Origin: Prillingera fragicola
Taxonomy: Eukaryota; Basidiomycota; Tremellomycetes; Trichosporonales; Trichosporonaceae
Length of the DNA stretch: 64,000 nt
Reading direction: 5' to 3'
Assembly (NCBI GenBank): GCA_002335605.1
Contig: BEDY01000009.1
Location: forward strand, 496,001-560,000
Positions 20,115 to 30,944 of this stretch are shown here, one piece after another (the first letter of the stretch is position 1; every line of letters starts with the position of its first letter). A program made the position numbers and the translations under genes. The notes beneath the pieces were generated by a model. The model searched no databases. It was not told the origin of the DNA and worked only from the letters and a program-made list of their open reading frames with translations.

Positions 20115-21709
20115 ATGGCGTCCCCAACAGAGACGAGCACGCCGGCTGAGATTGTCGCACGCGTGCCAGAGGCGTTCAAGGCTGCGCACGCTAGTGGAGA
20201 TGTCGAGTTCTATGACTCTTCAGTTACCGAGGTACCAGGCCAGTTCAAGGTGGGTCATCATTCTTTCTCGACGACTCGGCGTTTGTCAACGCGGCATGTG
20301 CAGTCGGTGTTGGCAAGATTATTCCAAGATCTCACATATGAGAGCCTGAACCTGTGTCTACTCGACACACCGTCAACCCTCCATCACCGTTGTCCCAAGC
20401 TCACACCCCAGTTCCAAGTCCGCCTCTGCCCCGCCCTCGGCGCCAAAGCAAAGGCCAAGGCCGGCACCCCTCCGCCTCCCGAGGCCAAGCGCGCGCGTAC
20501 CAATGAGGAGAGCGCCGACAGGCCCAGTCCCTTCCGCCCACCTTATGTGCCGGGGCTGTACGTCGGTGCTTTTGATGGTGTGGACGGAGAGGAGAAGATG
20601 GCTGTTCTGGTGAGTCTGCCGTCGTGGGATACGTGGCTGTGGGGCCAAGGTTGCTCTGGTTCTGCTGGATTTAGGCGCTGGGCTCTTCCAAGACTTGGCT
20701 TAGAGCTTGAATCCTTAGCGGCCACCGACTTCTGACACATGGACTGCCCTAACATCTACAGCTGAATAAGTTCGCCGTCGTCCCCGAGCACTTTCTCCTC
20801 TGCCCCGTCGTGGAGCAGCAGCAGTCGCTCCCTCCTACGCCCCCGCAGCTTGCGCGCGTCTACAGCATCATTCAGGCCGCATCGCGCGCTTTCCCTCCTA
20901 AGCGTCTCATGGCGTTCTATAACGGCGGACCGGGTGCTGGCGCCAGCCAGCGCTGGAGGCACGTCCAGTTTGTTGATGTTGGATACGGCGCACCGGTCGA
21001 GGACTGGGTGCGCAGTATCGAGTTTGAGCGGAATGGTAAGCCCAGGGCGCGACTTGTGTGCAGCTCTCGCTGACATAGCAGACCGCGCACTTCTCCACCC
21101 AGACCTCCCCTACCTGCACATTGTTCACCCGCTCCCCAAGTCCCACGCGATGCCCTATCCTTTGACCGACGACAACCTCGTCGAGCTTACCGACCGTCTT
21201 GCGCCCGCACTCATGCGGACTCTCGACTTGGCCTTTGACGCTCTCCGCCGTGCAGGTGGTGACCGCAGCCAGGGCTGGAACCTCATCATGACTCTGTACG
21301 TATTCAGCTACCTCTGTCAGGCCAGTGCTAACTTTCCAGTGACCACTTGCACCTCATCCCCCGCTCCTCCCCCTCCTTCGCTCTGGGTCCCGGCCAGCTC
21401 CCGCTTGAGATCAACTCGCTCGGCTACGCAGGTATGCTCCTCGTCCGCTCCCCCGAGGAGCAGGCGGCTCTCGAGGCAGCGCAGGCAGCCCAGCCCGATG
21501 GCCTTATTGGCGTCATCGCTTCGTGTGGTATCAAGCGCGAGTTTGGCGAGCAGGCACTCGAGGCTGAGGCGACGCAGCACGGTGGTGCGGGCGCTGCTTT
21601 CGACGGGCTGATGTGAGTCTGCTCGCGTGGCGGACTTGGCATGCGTGTTGATGCCTGCAGGGATCAGGGGGGGAAGGAGGAGAAGAAGGAGGAGAAGTCG
21701 AGGTTATGA
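20115..21709 (+). CDS. APA2: ATP adenylyltransferase (Ap4A phosphorylase, Apa1/Apa2 type)
   Basis: Breaks diadenosine tetraphosphate with phosphate to ADP and ATP; cytosolic. Six exons: 20115-20249, 20412-20609, 20762-21035, 21082-21295, 21340-21612, 21661-21709 (380 aa; yeast enzymes are about 320). Family landmarks: FQVRLCPALGAK near the N-terminus, LNKFAVVPEHFLL, KRLMAFYNGGPGAGASQRWR and DHLHLIPRSSPSF near the C-terminus. The HxHxQ active-site motif expected after GASQ reads RWRHVQF here, so the nucleophilic His (HVQ) is kept but the preceding His is replaced. A basic Ala/Pro loop (about 54-90) and a C-terminal KEEKKEEK tail account for the extra length. Introns 1 and 2 are long (162 and 152 nt); the exon 1 donor could instead be at 20232. 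Confidence 0.78.
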
Positions 21710-21925
21710 TGCATTGCATAGCCTCGATATCGACGCCCTCGATGCAGTCCTTCCGTACAGTGGGTTACACCCAGAAGTTAGCAGTAGATCCACGAGCCGG
21801 TGTCAGAATCAGCAGCATCACAATCGTCAGCGTCCACAATCTAGGCTAAAACTACATGCATAGCAAAAGACATACTCTCCACAGCGCTCACGCACTCTCC
21901 CGTGCTCCCGGAGCAACACTCGCGC

Positions 21926-22717
21926 TCAGTCAGCGGACGAGCAGCCGCGGCATCCTGTCATAGTCAGCCATCATTCCCGTCCCGAGTCCTGGGTCAAGGC
22001 AACTCACCACAGAAGGGGCACTCGACGACAATACCCTTCTTGAGGTCGGCCTTGGGCACGCGACAGATACATGTCGATCCCTGAAAGTTCATGTCCTTTG
22101 TCTGGACGCAGCGGACGCAGCAGAGGCGCTCGTAGCCCTGTTTCTTCCACTTTGCTATCAAGCTGTGCAAGTCAGCTCTTGCCCTTACAAGGAAACCCAG
22201 AGGGGATACTCACTTGGCATCGGCGTAGCCCTGCTTGAGGAGCCAGTCGTACAGCTCGCGCGAGATGAGCTCGCGCTTGTAGTACAGGTCGTAGATGTAG
22301 CGCGAGCGGGCGTGCGAGATGCGCATGATTGGCCTAGTTTGCAAAGCCCGGGCCAAACAAAGTAAACGATAGGAGAGACATGACGTGAGCAAGGGGGAGT
22401 AGGTCATGAGACAAAGGTCGAGGTACATTCGAGGAAGGAGTTGTTGTCAGCTATTGGTCGAACCCACGCAGAGAGAATACGTACCACACTGCCTCGGTCT
22501 TGCGCTTTCCCTCATGGCTGTCACTCTCGGCGTCGCGCATCTTCTTGTCATAGTCCTCGAGAACATCCCTGAGGTTGTCAGCGTTGATCGGTGGATGCAA
22601 GTGGATGATACACTTGTCGAGCTGCCCGCGCTGTGGCTGAGTAACAGGAGATACGTACTGGATGTCCTCGTAGCCCTCGGGAGGAGGCTTTGTGCGGCTT
22701 GTCCTGATCCTGGGCAT
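21926..22717 (-). CDS. BUD31: Bud31 / G10 spliceosome protein
   Basis: Zinc-binding component of the activated spliceosome (NTC-related). Five exons on the minus strand: 22717-22659, 22568-22485, 22333-22214, 22162-22008, 21954-21926 (148 aa; human 144). The sequence follows the family almost residue by residue: start [19 protein letters not shown], then [32 protein letters not shown], and a cysteine-rich C-terminus ([34 protein letters not shown]). All zinc-ligand cysteines are present. Introns are 90, 151, 51 and 53 nt. The similarity fixes the splice sites well, including the 29-nt last exon. It is divergent from the unrecognised gene at 23185. Confidence 0.95.
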
Positions 22718-23184
22718 GTTTGGATTGTTGGAGTGTGAGGGAGGTGGACTGGAAAGTCTGGAAAGATGTAGCTTGTGGTTGTACGGTGATGACAATGTTG
22801 TCGACTGATAATGATCATGACTGTAATGGTTAATGATGTGTATTGTTGAAGTATTTGCCACTGGAACGCCACGTGGCTATTTCCTGAATTCTTCCTGGGT
22901 GGTGGGTATTGCTGTTTCGAGATGCAATCCTCTGCAAGAGACGGCCCTCTACTAGTCATCATCCTCCCACTCTCCTACACCTCTCCCAGTAGCCTAGGAC
23001 ACGTCTACTGGTGTCTAGTCTTGTATCATCACATCATCTGTTCACAAAACATACACTAGACACATTCACCAAGCCCCAGCACTGACGCGTCCACCATCGC
23101 GCGATACCGCGCACCAAGTTCCCAGTAGACGCACTTTCTCGACATTCACCCACTGCAACCCCCTCCAGCACACAAACTCCCGTC
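22718..23184. promoter_or_regulatory. Divergent promoter, BUD31 / 483-aa protein
   Basis: 467 bases between two divergent start codons. The site GCCACGTGGC at 22868-22877 is a perfect 10-base palindrome containing an E-box, about 150 bases upstream of BUD31. CA- and CT-rich leader sequence precedes the right-hand ATG. Confidence 0.5.
22870..22875. promoter_or_regulatory. E-box CACGTG within a 10-base palindrome
   Basis: Core of the GCCACGTGGC palindrome in the BUD31 divergent promoter. A likely bHLH or bZIP recognition site, inferred from motif only. Confidence 0.4.
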
Positions 23185-24747
23185 ATGGGACGGCCAACCT
23201 TTGCCGAGTATGACCGCCGTGGGATGGCTGTGATCCGCTCCTTGCAGTATGTAGCGCTACACAGTTGAAGCCATCCACTAACCCCACAGTAAACGGGCAC
23301 TCGAGGGTGATCGCCTAAAGTCGCCCTTCTTTGTAGGGGACGACATGCGCCTACGCACAATTTTGGAAGACATGGACACCTCAGACTCTACTGTTGTCGA
23401 CGCGTGGGAAGAGCTTGTCTGGGTGTGTTTCGAGGGGCCTGGGTTTATTATTCCAGGGTCTTTGTTGTGATGAGGGGCTGACCCTTGCAGCGCGTGGCCA
23501 TTGCACGGCGCGAACGCCTCACACGAGAGCGTCGTCCTTCTGCTTCCCCTGCGCGCGCATTTGCATCTGCATCAGCGCAGCAGACAATGGACTTGTATGA
23601 GGCGTGGCCAGATCTCAGCTCGCTCGAAGGCGGTGGGTTCTACAGACCGTTGAACTTGAGGGGACGAGCGGCTGTGGCCATGGATGGCAGTGGGAGGACA
23701 TTCGGTGGTCCGTCTTTTCGTGTGCGCGACAGCCCGGGAGCGCGTGAGCGGGATCCACACTCGCCCAGTCCCCGGCAGGCCGTGTCGCTTCTCCCCGGAA
23801 TAGACCGGCAGATTGAGCGTGCTGCTGCGCTTGAGAACGGGGCGGCAACGACTCGGGCTGCGTCCAGTGCGCGCGACGCTACAGGCGAGAGCAGTACAAG
23901 TACCAGGGGGTGGCCCCCGTATTACGAGCGGGGTATGCTGTCTCGCCACCTGCTCGACCTGTCGCATGACCGTGAGCGCGGAAGCAGTCCGTCCCCGGAG
24001 GAGCTGTTCATCTTTGAACACGAGCACGACTATGCCGCCCCCGGCTCGCCCGAATTTCCCTCCCTCCGTGGACCCCGTGGAAGCGAGCCGCCCACACGCC
24101 TCGTCCCGGGCTCTCCCTTCGCCCTGCGCGATACCCCGCGCTCGCCGTCGCCTGACGCCGCCTCGCGCGCTTGGTTGCAAGAGTACACCTCGATGACCCC
24201 AGGCGTTCCGGATGCGCATCCTGACCTGATGGAGATGATGGGCATGAACGTACTGGTGAGCGGGGAGAGCAATCGTCGCCGCCGCGCAGAGGACGATGAT
24301 GGGAATGGCGGTCGCACATTGCGTCGCACGCGCCGTCGCATCGATGAATCTGGGAGAGACACGCGCCGCGACGGCGTCGTCTTTCCGTCCAGTACCGAGT
24401 CGTGGCTCGGCTCTGTCCTCGGTGGTGCTGCCGCTGCTGCTGAGGCTGAGCGCGAGGAGCGTGAGGGCGCGCAGGACGGATCCGGGTCGTCATCATATCA
24501 CGTTCAGGAGTACGTGCTCGACCCGCCGTCACCTTCGGCCTTTACCCGTCTGCGGCGCGAGGAGCGCGTACGCGCCCGCCCAGAGTCGATGCCTTCCGCG
24601 GGCGCCAGCGGGCGTGAGCGCGAGGGAGGGAGGACTCGTCCTGTTTCGGAGCATGGTGAGCGAGAGCAGCGAGCGGAGAGGACTGAGCGCCCGATTGCCC
24701 GGCTGCCGAGCCGCTGGAGCACGTCGAGGCTGCATGAGGCGGCGTAG
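23185..24747 (+). CDS. Unrecognised, mostly disordered protein, 483 aa
   Basis: Exons 23185-23246, 23290-23422, 23491-24747 with introns of 43 and 68 nt and consistent phase. The first 65 residues (start MGRPTFAEYDRRG; KSPFFVGDDMRLRTILEDMD; VVDAWEELVWRVAIARRERL) look like a compact helical domain. The rest is rich in R, S, E, P and G, with repeated short arginine/glutamate motifs (REREGGRTRP, EREQRAERTERP) and a basic patch RRTRRRIDESGRDTRRDG that could be a nuclear signal. No membrane segment or enzyme motif is present. I do not recognise the family. A nuclear scaffold or RNA-linked role would be a guess. Confidence 0.65.
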
Positions 24748-25550
24748 GTTGTTTTATTGTTTTCATTGGCGTGTAGCATATATGTAGCACTGGTTGTTGT
24801 CGTCATACAGGTGTACTTGCTCGTGTTGGAATGCACTGCGAGTGGGGATATGTTGCGGTCTTGTGTGCAGTGAGCATTGGGAAACGCATATGGTGACGCT
24901 ACAGACCGCAGACTTGGGGTGTGCTTTGAGAAACATACTTTGCATAGGGCAGACATACTCACACCCAGTAACGTGAATAGCAAAACACATCGCCAGGGCC
25001 GCATACACGTTGGTTCTTGGTGGTGTGATTCGCAATAGCCATAGAGCGATCCCCCTTACACGTTGGCTCCCTGATAGTGTGATTTTGGAATGCATCGACA
25101 GAATCGACTTTTAACCCTGTCGACTTGTCAGTATGCTTGACGAGTTGTCGCTGCGTTGGGAGAGGTTCAGCGGGTCGTTATCGTTATCAGCAATGTTATC
25201 AACAAGCCCTACTTTGCGAGCCCCTACGGACCTTGCCCTTTAGGTGAACAAGCATAGTGACAGCCAGGGCGAGGGAGGGGTCGCCAGGTGTGATCCCGAC
25301 ATTTCAGGTGGCAGGGAGGCAGGGTTGCCAGGTGTTGAGGGTTAGCACGCGAGTAAGTTACTGCCCACGCTGTTGTTGGTACATCTTCTGCCGTTGACAT
25401 GCAGGTGTGTGAGCTCATCATCCTGGGTTCTCCTGCGAAGACATCTACGGTCGCGACAGACGTCCTGGAAGCTCATAAATGTAAAACGTCTAATCTGTGG
25501 GTTGCGCCCTCGTCCGCTTCTGTCTGATGTTGTCAGACTAAAATATTCAA
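24748..25550. other. Intergenic, no supported gene
   Basis: About 800 bases between the 483-aa gene and tRNA-Val, less GC-rich than the coding DNA. A short near-repeat is visible: the string ACACGTTGG occurs at about 25006 and again, as ACACGTTGGC, at about 25058. No coding frame with biased codons was found. Confidence 0.5.
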
Positions 25551-25639
25551 GGCCACTTAGCTCAGTTGGTTAGAGCGTATGCTTAACATTTGCCATGTTA
25601 GGTCGCATAAGGTCGGCGGTTCGACCCCGCCAGAGGTCA
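25551..25639 (+). tRNA. tRNA-Val (anticodon AAC), with 15-nt intron
   Basis: Full cloverleaf. The acceptor stem GGCCACT pairs with AGAGGTC (one A-A mismatch, one G-U), followed by discriminator A at 25639. The D arm TAGCTCAGTTGGTTAGAGC matches an A box. The anticodon stem TATGC/GCATA encloses loop TTAACA..C with anticodon AAC at 25585-25587. The T arm GGCGG-TTCGACC-CCGCC is a perfect B box. A 15-nt intron (25589-25603) sits one base after the anticodon, the canonical tRNA intron position. T-rich tracts (TTTGCTTTTTGCTTTTTG) directly downstream should terminate RNA polymerase III. CCA is not encoded, as usual in eukaryotes. Confidence 0.92.
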
Positions 25640-26071
25640 TTTGCTTTTTGCTTTTTGCTCTTCTTCTTCATGCCGTCAGTATATTTTTGTTTGGCTTGCA
25701 TGAGCTTGTGGGTTGTTGGGGTTCTACTGTGGTTTGAAACTTGATGGAGACGATAATAACTGTGCTAGGATTGTAACTATGGTAAAAGTGTTGAGTTCTT
25801 TCCATAATGATGTCCCAAATGCGATGGAAAGTGTGCATGAGTACGGTCCGATGATCGTAGGCCCGAAGTAGGGCTGCAACGCCAGTGGCCCCAGCGATCT
25901 GCATACACTATGCATACCAGCCCGTCTACTGTTACATGCATGTCCAGCGGAGGCGTGCCCACGAGCTTGACAATTAATGATTTAATTAATCCTCCTCAAA
26001 CCGCCACTACGCGCCTGCTTTCTTGCCCTCCGCTCGGCCACTGAGGGTTACGGACATGCTTCCCCAGGACA
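25640..26071. other. Intergenic, pol III terminator then nothing recognised
   Basis: Begins with the T-rich terminator of tRNA-Val (25640-25665). The remainder is relatively AT-rich, with an ATTAATGATTTAATTAAT patch at about 25972-25989. No coding signal. Confidence 0.5.
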
Positions 26072-28024
26072 CTTGCTAGAGCTCAAGCTCAAACCTCTGC
26101 ACCGACCCGCTTGGCGCCGGACTGTAAACCCCAGCCAAACCAGGACAAGTTTCAGAAACGTAGTACGTCTGTTGAGCTTAAGCTACGAGCGGCCAACGAA
26201 CCTCAACGCCAAGTCCCCTATTGGACACGGACCCCGGCGACAATTCCGCAATGACACACGTCTGACTGAAACGCAAATAGAGCCTGATCTACGCCGCGTT
26301 CAAAACGGACCCTGGCCGCCACCGTGGCGCCGACGCCGACTGGCTGCACGTCGCCGTCGCGCAGTCGGCCGCGGACGAGTACGAGGAGACGAGGAAGGTG
26401 GACTGTTACCTAACTGAGGACATCCAGCCAGCTCGGCAGGGAGTTTCGACTGAGCTAGGACGCAGGTGCCACGAACTCGCTCACCAGCGTAGTGGCATGT
26501 TGTTGGAGATGGTCGTCATCGTCTCCACATATCTGCCTGCCACTTGTACTAGTGCCTGCCACCAAAGTCCACGTATGCGTACATACCCCCGAGCATGTGC
26601 ACCATCGCCGGATCGCTGTGGAGCTGGGAAGCACGAGTTTGGCAGCAAGGAGACGCACATCGCCGTCTGACCATGCTCCGCCACCATGTGCTCTGGAGGT
26701 ACAGCGAGGCGGTCAATAAGCATCTGTCAATCTCAAGCATGGACGCTGGAGCTGGTCCCTGACCGAGACCCTGTTTCTGCGGACGCGCCAGAAGACAATA
26801 TCCGTACTGTGGAACACTTACTCCACCAGATCTGCATCTGCGATCTCTGTACAATGAATTTGACGCGTGCCGCACTGGCCACTGTCGCTCCACCGACCGG
26901 GATATCTAGCCCATTCCCCAGTGCCATGCGTCACAGAGGCGCCAACTCTCGCGCCATGTGCACGTTGGTGGCGGCAGCGTGGCGCGAGGCGGAGGCTGCA
27001 GCTCTGAGACAGTGCACAGCACTCTACGCGCGCACGCGCCGTATGTCATTGCGCATCGCACCCCTACACGGATATCCACCAAATGGGGCACTCTTGTGTG
27101 TTTGCGTGTTTGTGGCTCGGCAGGATTTTGCTGGCGAATGAAATGCGGGACGCGCAACGCTTTCAGCTAGCCTCTCGTCACGCCGGCGTCGACGCCGTGT
27201 TCATCGGGCGCCGAGAGCACGCGTCGAGCGGTCCGGCAAGGCGGCGCTGCAGAGCCTGCCAAAAGCCGTCAAGCGTTGACTGAGATAAATTGATGATTCA
27301 TTGGTTCATGGTGTCCGTGTCCAGGGTGCCGAGCAGGTGCGAAAGACGTGGAGACGTTTGGCCAGGGCGGACAATAGGGAAGATGTTCCTAGAAGAAGAC
27401 GAATGTACCTGGCGGAGCTGGCGGATCGGGGACGTTGCTTGCCTCTGATCCTCCAAGCCTTTACCGGTCAAGAGTCATGGAACGAGGACCCTGGTGTTCG
27501 GCAGCTGTCGGCAGCCTCATTTTTATTTCCTTTGCACCCTAGAGGGCGCTGCATGCTTGTTTGTGTTTGCGTAAACCTGCTTCAGAGGCGCTCCCTGTGG
27601 CACGCGGCAACAGCTCCAACGGCCAACGGCGTACTGTGTGCTTTCTGAAGAAGGGGACGCGCACTAGAAGTCGCGTGCGTACTTGCTGCTACTACGGCGG
27701 AGCACGGACTTGGATGCGGACGCTAGCTGCCCGCTGTGCTTGCCGCCAGAAGTCTTGGTGTGTGATTAGACGTACGTCGCATGCCAAGGTGCTGCGAAGC
27801 ACAGCATCATCGTTCGGACCGAACCTTCCGGCGGTCGTCAGCAAGCAGTTGCCGTGACCCCCCGCTCGATCTATTCATCGCCTCCCGATGACACTACTGG
27901 CGGGCATGCTCGGGAGGCGGCCGAGACGAGCTACGGTGCGTCCGCCGACAATGAGCAAGAGCAAACACGCGACCAAGCTCAACAAGCCTTGCTCGACGCC
28001 GCCGTGTTCAGCGGCCCTGGATAA
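26072..28024 (+). pseudogene. Patchwork of coding-like segments; decayed or unrecognised gene
   Basis: Five plus-strand segments show the C/G-ending codon use of local genes but are broken by stops or frame changes: 26072-26254 (LARAQAQTSAPTRLAPD...), 26281-26670 (begins SLIYAAFKTDPGRHRGAD after a good acceptor, GACTGAAACGCAAATAG), 26686-27141 (AWTLELVPDRDPVSADAP...), 27083-27283 (QRFQLASRHAGVDAVFIG...) and 27770-28024 (ending QQALLDAAVFSGPG, TAA). Some joins could be introns, e.g. a 30-nt one ending ACTGAGGACATCCAG. I found no start codon with a continuous model and recognise no domain. It is either a degraded gene or a fast-evolving multi-exon gene that I cannot assemble. Confidence 0.3.
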
Positions 28025-30944
28025 ACAGCATAATCAAGAGTCTGCAGTGTCGGGCGCGTGATGCCAGCATGTCCTCCCGTCGGGTTCAGCAGGCACACCT
28101 GGCGCTAAGGGTAGTCAGGGCAGGTGGATACAAGATCTCAGGGTCTGACTTATAGTGGCGTCGCACATCGTGCGTCACGTCGCACCCGCTGGAACTGGGC
28201 GAGCAGTGAGGTTTGCATCTATGCAGACGTCGGCGTTCGTCATAGCTGTGGTGGTGCATGCCTTGATGCTGCTCGCTCGGCAGATACGCAGCGGCAAGCT
28301 CGCTTTCAGGGTCTGTCGGCGACAATCCGAATGGCGCGCGCAGTCGACTAGTACCGAGTTACCGGTCAAGTGGAACATGGGGGTGGAACAGCGCGACAGA
28401 TAGGCTGATCGGTGGACTGGACGACGCACGCCCGTAGTGGGGGAGGTCGGAGCAAGCGAGTTGCTGCATGTGGATGTGTGCTCTTGCCGTCTGGCGGTTG
28501 AAGTTCACTCACTGCACACCCGAGCTGCCCGTTAGACACCGCGCCAATGGCGACGCGGGGGTCATTCGGGCTGCTTTCCCTGCCCTGTACGCAACGGTGC
28601 CAAGGTTTGCAGCTATGCGGAGCGCGTGCCGCGACAGCATGCAACACTGCTGATGTCGCTCGCCGCTGTTTGCACAGAACAAACGGTCGAATTGACCGAA
28701 ATGAGACCAAGGGAGGCGCCAGTCCTGCCGTAAAGCACCCTTTCCCTGACGCCATGCTTGGGCAACCCTGTCCCTGCACACCATAAGACTTGCCCAGCTT
28801 TCAGAGGAATGGGATTGGCCCCTTGGCTCGCATGGCAGGCATTTGGTGGGCAGCACGGGCGCATTGTCGTGAAGACCCTGAAAGAATTGCACCCTGAGAA
28901 AACGGTGTTCCGGCATCGCACATGAACCCACATCCCCGTTTCCTTTGGCCCCTCTTTCCCTCCCGACCCGCAGGTCCTCTGCCTGAATCCCCACCACACG
29001 GCCATACAAGCTGGGTCGTGTCTCTCGTCCTACCCTAGAGCCTTGCGTCTGCTGCCTCATAATGCTTGATCGACCACGCGCCCTGACCCTGCGCCCCTTT
29101 ACTTTGCCCTGGCACGCGCTGTCGCAGTACCTCGCAGTGGTGGCCGCCGTTGTGCGCAGTCGCTGCGTCGGGCTGCATGTCATTGCTGGTGGTGGCATGG
29201 CGGAGAAGCAGCCGCCTTGCTCGCTCGCATGAGCACGCACAAGCGCGCAGCAGCACGACTGCAGCAACCCCACTGCCGCTGGGCCGCTGCAGAGTTAAAC
29301 AGTGCCCGGCCATGAGCTAAGCACGGCACGAGCGCCGCGCCAGCCCAAGTGGAATTACACCGATCCGTGACCGAGAGCCCTCCCTGCCAGCAGCGTACGC
29401 AGGAATTCCGTCCTCCTGTGCAAAACTGTAACCCATCCTCAATCATCTATTCGCTCTAGCATCCTCGACGTCTATCAGTTTGGGCATTCTACACATATCT
29501 TTTCCTGCGTCACCTCATACACATCAACCTGAGTCGGACGCCCGCGCTCGCTCTTTCGGCCCATTTCAAAAGCGTCTACGGCCGAGAAACGCGCGACTTT
29601 TTGTCATCCGCCCACCCCACCCATTCCACCCACCCGACTTTTTCAACGTTTGGCCACCGGCGTGCACCAAACACATTTCCCGTGAGTCTCTAGACCAGTG
29701 CTGTGCTCGCTATTGTGTGTGTCGTCAGTATCAACAATGTCGTGGTGCACACCATCCGTGCTGCATCTTATCTATCCCTATGTCCCCTAATCAGCATAGA
29801 GACACCTGGACGCGGATCTAGGGGCCAGGTAGCCCTGGAAGGGGACCTGACCTGCACTCTTCAGCATCCTCCTACCACTACCATGCCAGGCAGTCATCCA
29901 CTGCTGCCATCAGCTTGTGTGCGGCAACGCCATGCAACAAGTTGGCGGCGTGGATGCATGGCCTGGCGGGGGTGACGCTTGCGTGTCTCCACTGCCTTGA
30001 GCGGCAAATCGTGCAACGCGCTCGGGGGGATCCGGCGGGGGGAGGTGCGGTTTTTTTTGGCTGAGGTGTGGGACCTATCCCGCTCCGTACACCCACGTTA
30101 CACTAGCCAACGTTGCTCGCTCGCTCGCATTCATAGCTGCTGCTTGCAGCGGGGCAGAGGCGTTGTGCATGCAGTGGACCGGTAACGGAGTCGCCCGATG
30201 CTGCGACGCGCAGTGCTGTATGTGGCATCTCCTGCATGCTCGGCGGCGGGCGGTGGTATGCGGCGGTTGGCTGGCTTGGTGGGGGTGGCTGCGACGCGTC
30301 TGCCTGCCTGGCTTGGCTGGGGTGCGGCAGGCGGTCGTACCACTTTGGGTATGGGTATTCGAATATTGGGCAGGAGGGGCCAAACCCTTTTTCGGGGTTT
30401 GGCTGCAGAGGTACTGCACGCTGCTGCCAGCGGACCTGCCGCGCTGTACTGCCCGCTTGTTCTTCTCTCCACCAGCCCTGCCTGCTCTCGTCACCACAAT
30501 TTTTTCCCTTAACCCTTTACTCTCAAAGCAAAAGCCTCTATCCTGTGTCCTAGTCTTTGTTGTCGCGCGCCAGCAAGCCAGCCAACGGAGCCACCTCTTT
30601 CCATCTTTTGCTCGTCGTCGCCATCACACTTTTCCATCGACACACTACTGTCTGCTTGCACTGTCGCTGACTCATTCCCTCTCCCGTGCACCGCCCACGC
30701 TCCGACTCTACGCCCATCCAACCTCCCATTGGCCCGCACACCGCCCACCCCCGTCGTCTTGTTCTCGCTTTTTTTCAATCTACCCCAACTAATACCATTC
30801 TACCCGACGGCAACAGCGTGCATCCTTCCCCTTCCGCAGCCCAACTCCCCCCCCCAGCTACCCGCAGCCTCTTCTTTAGTCTAATCGACTTGTCGCGCTC
30901 GTCGTAACCCGGCAAGCCACCTCACATACGTGCATTCAAGCTCT
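28025..30944. other. Gene-poor interval and probable NRG1-like 5' leader
   Basis: 2.9 kb. The left half (28,025-29,400) has overlapping open frames on both strands but no consistent coding pattern. From about 29,440 the plus strand turns pyrimidine- and CA-rich (TCTATTCGCTCTAGCATCC; CCACCCCACCCATTCCACCC), ending at a strong donor GTGAGTCTC at about 29,682. A second pyrimidine-rich tract runs 30,470-30,900 up to the NRG1-like ATG. This suggests an untranslated first exon at about 29.45-29.68 kb spliced to a leader near 30.5-30.9 kb. Confidence 0.4.

Noticed and set aside
20250..20411. Possible extra exon inside intron 1 of the Ap4A phosphorylase-like gene
   Set aside because: An acceptor precedes an open stretch, but no donor gives a length that keeps the reading frame.
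22450..22475. GGTTCGACC-like B box on the minus strand within a BUD31 intron
   Set aside because: No A box or stems at the right distance, so no tRNA can be folded.
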